From: Alphaproteobacteria bacterium | GTDB lineage: Bacteria; Pseudomonadota; Alphaproteobacteria; Acetobacterales; Acetobacteraceae | NCBI GenBank assembly: GCA_013298245.1 | Contig: JAAFHD010000078.1 | Location: 930-11,350, forward strand | DNA: 10,421 bases | Direction of reading: 5' to 3' | Translations under genes and position numbers: made by a program | In this document: one piece after another, positions 7,768 to 10,421 of the stretch | Numbering within the stretch: the first letter of the stretch is position 1 | Layout: each line of letters opens with the position of its first letter | The notes under the pieces: generated by a model | The model's input: only the letters and a program-made list of their open reading frames with translations | Databases searched by the model: none | Told to the model about the DNA's origin: nothing

Positions 7768-7768
7768 A

Positions 7769-8650
7769 ATGAGCCACGCGCACAAGATCGAATCGGAAGA
7801 GCGGTTTTCGATACCGCTGGTTTTGCACTTCGATGGAGCCATTCCAGCGGCCGGTCTCGATGCTGACGAGGTTGCGGCGGTTGCGGAAGGGATGGCCAAA
7901 GCCATCCATTTTCTTGTCGAGCGGGCTGATGACCGAGGCTGTCCGTTTAATCTGCACTTGACCGAAGTCAGATCTGGGTCAGCCACATTTAATTTTCTGT
8001 TCGAAGGCGCTGCAATTTTGCAGAGCATCCTACCCGGTGCCCTGCCCGGCGGCTTTACCATTCGCGAGGTGGGTCAGGTATTCGCCGATGCGATCAAGAT
8101 GCTCGAATTCCTGCGCGGCAAGCCGCCGAAAGAGGTCGTCCGGATCGCGGGTGACAACAACGTCGTCGTGGCGAATTCGGAGGGCGCCACGACCATCGTC
8201 AATCCAACGATCATCAACGTCGCAGGAAATGTCTACTTCCAAGAGCAAGCAGCAAAATCGACCAAGCCTCTGAGGAAGGCCAGGCGCACACTCCGGGTTT
8301 CGCAGGACCACAAAGAAGTGCTCGCAACAGCATCGGAGAGTTATCCCTCAATCGCTGCACGGGTTGCAAACGACAACACGCCTTTGACCGTAAACACCAT
8401 CGAAGCGACCCTACGCGTCGCTCAGCCGCACCTCGATGGCGAAGATTCATGGCGGTTCAAATGGGGACCGAACCGGATCACAGCGAAAGTTACGGACAAC
8501 GCCTTCATGCAGAAGGTACGAGCACGGGAGGAGACTTTTGCTACTGGTGATCTATTGCGCGTCAAGCTGCGTATTGAGGAGCAACAGAAGGGCAAGAAGG
8601 TCACAAAGCAGCACTTCATCGATGAGGTAATTCGTAAAGAACCGGGCTAA
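7769..8650 (+). CDS. Uncharacterised protein, likely horizontally acquired
   Basis: 293 residues from ATG at 7769; I do not recognise a named family. No signal peptide and no convincing membrane span, so probably cytosolic. Three parts can be seen. Residues 12-118 form an alpha/beta-looking N-terminal domain: a strand FSIPLVLHFDG, a helix (33-52), a strand pair NLHLTEVRSGSATFNFLF (61-78), and a helix ending in EFLRGKPP. Residues 126-157 are a short, turn-rich beta segment (IAGDNNVVVANSEG, then NPTIINVAGNVY). A basic linker (163-176) leads to a C-terminal domain (225-293) with WRFKWG, ITAKVTDNAFMQKV and GDLLRVKLRIEE. The layout recalls a loose group of ~300-residue hypothetical proteins with a G/N-rich middle strand segment, but this is from memory and unverified. 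No good ribosome site precedes either the ATG or the in-frame TTG at 7742 (302 residues). Composition is AT-richer than all neighbours, suggesting transfer. Confidence 0.8.
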   Translation: MSHAHKIESEERFSIPLVLHFDGAIPAAGLDADEVAAVAEGMAKAIHFLVERADDRGCPFNLHLTEVRSGSATFNFLFEGAAILQSILPGALPGGFTIREVGQVFADAIKMLEFLRGKPPKEVVRIAGDNNVVVANSEGATTIVNPTIINVAGNVYFQEQAAKSTKPLRKARRTLRVSQDHKEVLATASESYPSIAARVANDNTPLTVNTIEATLRVAQPHLDGEDSWRFKWGPNRITAKVTDNAFMQKVRAREETFATGDLLRVKLRIEEQQKGKKVTKQHFIDEVIRKEPG

Positions 8651-8704
8651 ATGCCGATCCCGAAAAGCCGTTCGCTTGCAGCCAATCTCCCTCCCTTGAG
8701 GCAC
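8651..8704. other. Convergent spacer between the unknown gene and ruvX
   Basis: 54 bases separate the two convergent stop codons. No stem-loop followed by a T run is visible on either strand, so the terminator, if any, is not the classic kind. An ATG directly after the TAA of the unknown gene opens a 27-codon frame (8651-8734) that runs into antisense ruvX; it is probably meaningless or the cut-off start of a lost gene. Confidence 0.6.
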
Positions 8705-9178
8705 CTAGGCTCCTTCGTCGATCGTGGCGTCTAATGCGGCCTGCAAGGTCCAGGCGGCGGCCGCCGCATCCACGACCTGCGCGCGGCGGGCGCGTGTCAT
8801 GTCGATGTCCTGGATCAGCATGCGGTTGACGGCGGCGCTGGACAGTCGTTCGTCCCACAATGCCACAGGCAGGCCCACGGCATCGCCCATCGCGGTGGCC
8901 CAGTCCTTGGCCGCCTGCGCGGCCGGGCCGAATCGTCCATCCATTTCCAAAGGCAGGCCGCAGACCAGCCCGCCCACGCCTTCCTTGGCCACGATGGCCG
9001 CCACTTCGCGCGCATTGATGGAAAACTTCGCGCGCTTGATGGCGCCATAGGGGCTGGCCAGCATCAGCGACACATCCGTCAGCGCCAGGCCAATCCTCTT
9101 GGCGCCTGGGTCCAGCCCCAGCAGTCGCACGCCGCGCGGCAGGCTTGCACGCAACTCCGCCATGGGGAACAAGGCCAT
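8705..9178 (-). CDS. ruvX: 16S rRNA maturation nuclease RuvX (YqgF)
   Basis: RNase H-fold protein of the YqgF/RuvX family, which processes the 5' end of 16S rRNA; older annotation as a putative Holliday junction resolvase is less well supported. 157 residues. Motifs: LGLDPGAKRIGLAL (20-33, acidic Asp23), LVCGLPLEMDGRFG (71-84, the LPxxMDG motif), WDERLSS (108-114), and VVDAAAAAWTLQ (135-146, Asp137). ATG at 9178 has a good GGTGGAG ribosome site (plus-strand 9184-9190, 5 bases away); a second ATG at 9163 is possible but lacks as good a site. The frame stays open far upstream through antisense gatC/gatA, which is a high-GC artefact. It points toward pyrB and may once have headed that operon; the unknown + strand gene now lies between them. 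Confidence 0.93.
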   Translation of the reverse strand: MALFPMAELRASLPRGVRLLGLDPGAKRIGLALTDVSLMLASPYGAIKRAKFSINAREVAAIVAKEGVGGLVCGLPLEMDGRFGPAAQAAKDWATAMGDAVGLPVALWDERLSSAAVNRMLIQDIDMTRARRAQVVDAAAAAWTLQAALDATIDEGA

Positions 9179-9183
9179 GAAAT

Positions 9184-9198
9184 CTCCACCCGAAGGAA
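9184..9198. promoter_or_regulatory. Back-to-back ribosome binding sites of ruvX and gatC
   Basis: In the 31-base gap between the two divergent starts, GGTGGAG (- strand, 9184-9190) serves ruvX and AAGGAA (+ strand, 9193-9198) serves gatC at a rather long 11-base spacing. The sites take up half the gap, so no normal promoter fits there; each promoter must overlap the 5' coding part of the opposite gene. Confidence 0.6.
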
Positions 9199-9209
9199 TT
9201 GCGACGCCC

Positions 9210-9497
9210 ATGAGTGTGGACGCGGATACTGTCAAACGCATCGCGCGGCTTGCGCGCATCCATGTGGAACCCGAGGCGCTGCCCGCCATGGCGCAGGAGC
9301 TGAACGGCATCCTGAACTGGATCGAGATGCTGCGCGAGGTGGATACCACGGGCGTGCAACCCATGGCCGGCGGTGGTGCGGCGGTGCTGCGCTGGCGCGA
9401 CGATGTGGTGACCGACGGCGCGCAGGCCGAAGCCGTGCTGGCCAACGCGCCCGACCGCGAGGGTGAGTATTTCGGCGTGCCGAAGGTGGTCGAGTGA
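9210..9497 (+). CDS. gatC: Glutamyl/aspartyl-tRNA amidotransferase subunit C
   Basis: Small subunit of GatCAB, which converts misacylated Glu-tRNA(Gln) and Asp-tRNA(Asn) to the correct amide forms; GatC wraps around GatA and GatB and stabilises the complex. 95 residues, the usual family length. Typical start with [17 protein letters not shown] (residues 8-24), then the helical stretch [15 protein letters not shown], the VDTTGVQPM motif (about 45-53), the RWRDDVV segment, and the C-terminal [15 protein letters not shown] at 9210 was chosen because the family alignment starts right there; the ribosome site AAGGAA is slightly distant. The stop shares one base with the gatA ATG (TGATG), so the two are coupled. 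Confidence 0.97.
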   Translation: MSVDADTVKRIARLARIHVEPEALPAMAQELNGILNWIEMLREVDTTGVQPMAGGGAAVLRWRDDVVTDGAQAEAVLANAPDREGEYFGVPKVVE

Positions 9498-10421
9498 TGC
9501 GCCCGACCGACCTGACCATGGCCGAGGCGCGCGCTGCGCTGGCGGCGCGCCAGCTGACAGCGCGTGAATTGACGCAGGCCTATCTGGACGCGATCGCGGC
9601 GCTCAATCCGCGCTTGAACGCTTATGTCGCCGTGACCGCCGAGGCCGCGCTGGCGCAGGCCGCGGAGAGCGACAAGCGCATCGCCGCCGGCGCGGCGCGG
9701 CCGCTGGAGGGCATCCCCCTCGGCATCAAGGATTTGTTCTGCACGGCCGGTGTGCGCACCACCGCCGGCAGCCGTATTTTGGGCGAGTTCAAGCCGCCTT
9801 ACGAAAGCACCGTCAGCGGGAATCTGCTGCGCGATGGCGCGGTGTTTCTGGGCAAGCTGAACCTGGACGAATTCGCGATGGGATCGTCCAACGCGACCAG
9901 CGCGTTTGGGCCGGTGGAAAATCCGTGGTCGCGCGCGAATGACCCGGAGACGCGGTTGGTGCCGGGTGGTTCCTCGGGCGGTTCGGCGGCGGCTGTGGCG
10001 GCGCGCATCGCGCTGGGCGCGACCGCGACGGATACTGGTGGTTCCATTCGCCAGCCGGCCGCGTTCTGCGGCGTGGCGGGCATCAAGCCGACCTATGGGC
10101 GGTGTTCGCGTTGGGGGATTGTGGCGTTTGCGTCGTCGCTGGACCAGGCGGGACCGATCGCGCGTGATGTGCGCGACAATGCGATCATGCTGCGCAGCAT
10201 GGCCGGGTTTGATGCGAAGGATTCCACCAGCGGCGATGTGCCCGTGCCGGATTTCGAAGCGGCCGTGTCGCGCGGCGTGAAGGGCCTGCGCATCGGCATC
10301 CCGCGCGAATACCGGATGGACGGGATGCCGGCCGAGATCGAGGCGCTGTGGCAGCAGGGCATCGCCTGGCTGCGCGATGCGGGGGCGACCATCGTGGATG
10401 TGTCGCTGCCGCACACGAAAT
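9497..10421 (+). CDS. gatA: Glutamyl/aspartyl-tRNA amidotransferase subunit A (cut by window edge)
   Basis: Amidase subunit of GatCAB; it hydrolyses glutamine and supplies ammonia to the GatB site. The first 308 codons are in the window; the rest lies beyond the right edge (family members are about 480-495 residues). The amidase-signature catalytic set is complete: Lys78 in GIKD, the cis-Ser in VPGGSSGGS (most likely Ser159), and nucleophile Ser183 in [23 protein letters not shown] (126-138) and [26 protein letters not shown] (195-220) are also characteristic. AAGGTGG at 9483-9489 is a good ribosome site for the ATG at 9497. gatB is expected downstream, outside the window. Confidence 0.97.
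   Translation, partial: MRPTDLTMAEARAALAARQLTARELTQAYLDAIAALNPRLNAYVAVTAEAALAQAAESDKRIAAGAARPLEGIPLGIKDLFCTAGVRTTAGSRILGEFKPPYESTVSGNLLRDGAVFLGKLNLDEFAMGSSNATSAFGPVENPWSRANDPETRLVPGGSSGGSAAAVAARIALGATATDTGGSIRQPAAFCGVAGIKPTYGRCSRWGIVAFASSLDQAGPIARDVRDNAIMLRSMAGFDAKDSTSGDVPVPDFEAAVSRGVKGLRIGIPREYRMDGMPAEIEALWQQGIAWLRDAGATIVDVSLPHTK

Larger units (their letters stand above)
7569..7768. other. Divergent intergenic region between pyrB and the unknown gene
   Basis: About 200 noncoding bases that must hold the promoter of the pyrB operon (- strand) and that of the unknown gene (+ strand). The left ~50 bases are GC-rich like the host; the rest is clearly AT-richer (31 of 60 bases are G or C in 7681-7740 by hand count). 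It contains an imperfect direct repeat (listed separately), a perfect palindrome GATGATCATC at 7666-7675, and two copies of GCTCCTCT 15 bases apart (7612 and 7627). The pyrB side shows no strong promoter: TATATT on the - strand near 7657-7664 is the best -10-like string but has no good -35 partner. Confidence 0.7.

Noticed and set aside
8703..8708. CCTAGG-type palindrome at the ruvX stop as terminator
   Set aside because: Short palindrome without loop or T tract.
9179..10414. Long upstream extension of the ruvX frame through antisense gatC/gatA
   Set aside because: YqgF homology begins just after 9178 where a good ribosome site exists; the extension is a shadow of gatA.
1..10421. tRNA, rRNA, CRISPR array, insertion sequence, riboswitch
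   Set aside because: No cloverleaf-like, spaced-repeat, transposase or conserved aptamer-like pattern was seen on reading; coding sequence fills nearly the whole window.

Overview
The window is a GC-rich, tightly packed stretch of chromosomal core genes. It most likely comes from an alphaproteobacterium, and the protein features and the gatCA / ruvX / pyrB ... dprA-topA-rnr neighbourhood suggest Rhodospirillales, probably Acetobacteraceae. That placement rests on protein character and remembered synteny, not on a search.

Layout, right to left. At the right end gatC and gatA (the latter cut by the window edge) run on the + strand and encode subunits of the GatCAB tRNA amidotransferase. Only 31 bases away, ruvX (16S rRNA maturation nuclease YqgF) runs on the - strand. 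Between ruvX and pyrB sits a single + strand gene (7769-8650) of unknown function. Its base composition is visibly AT-richer than anything around it, and the noncoding DNA in front of it carries an imperfect 30-base direct repeat. This looks like a one-gene insertion into a housekeeping locus and is the part of the window least explained by known families.

From 7568 down to the left edge a seven-gene - strand operon reads pyrB, a GNAT acetyltransferase, a pyrC-like gene, plsY, dprA, topA, rnr (cut by the window edge). Five of the six junctions are stop/start overlaps of 1 or 4 bases (TGATG, GTGA, GTGA or ATGA types), and the sixth gap is 21 bases, so co-transcription and translational coupling are very likely. 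The operon joins pyrimidine synthesis, an unknown acetylation, phospholipid synthesis (PlsY), handling of incoming single-stranded DNA (DprA), DNA topology (TopA) and RNA decay (RNase R).

The pyrC-like product has lost several metal ligands of active dihydroorotases. It is better read as PyrC', the non-catalytic partner of aspartate carbamoyltransferase known from pseudomonads, so the cell should have a true dihydroorotase elsewhere. The GNAT gene is wedged between pyrB and this partner gene. No RNA genes, CRISPR arrays, insertion sequences or clear rho-independent terminators were seen.
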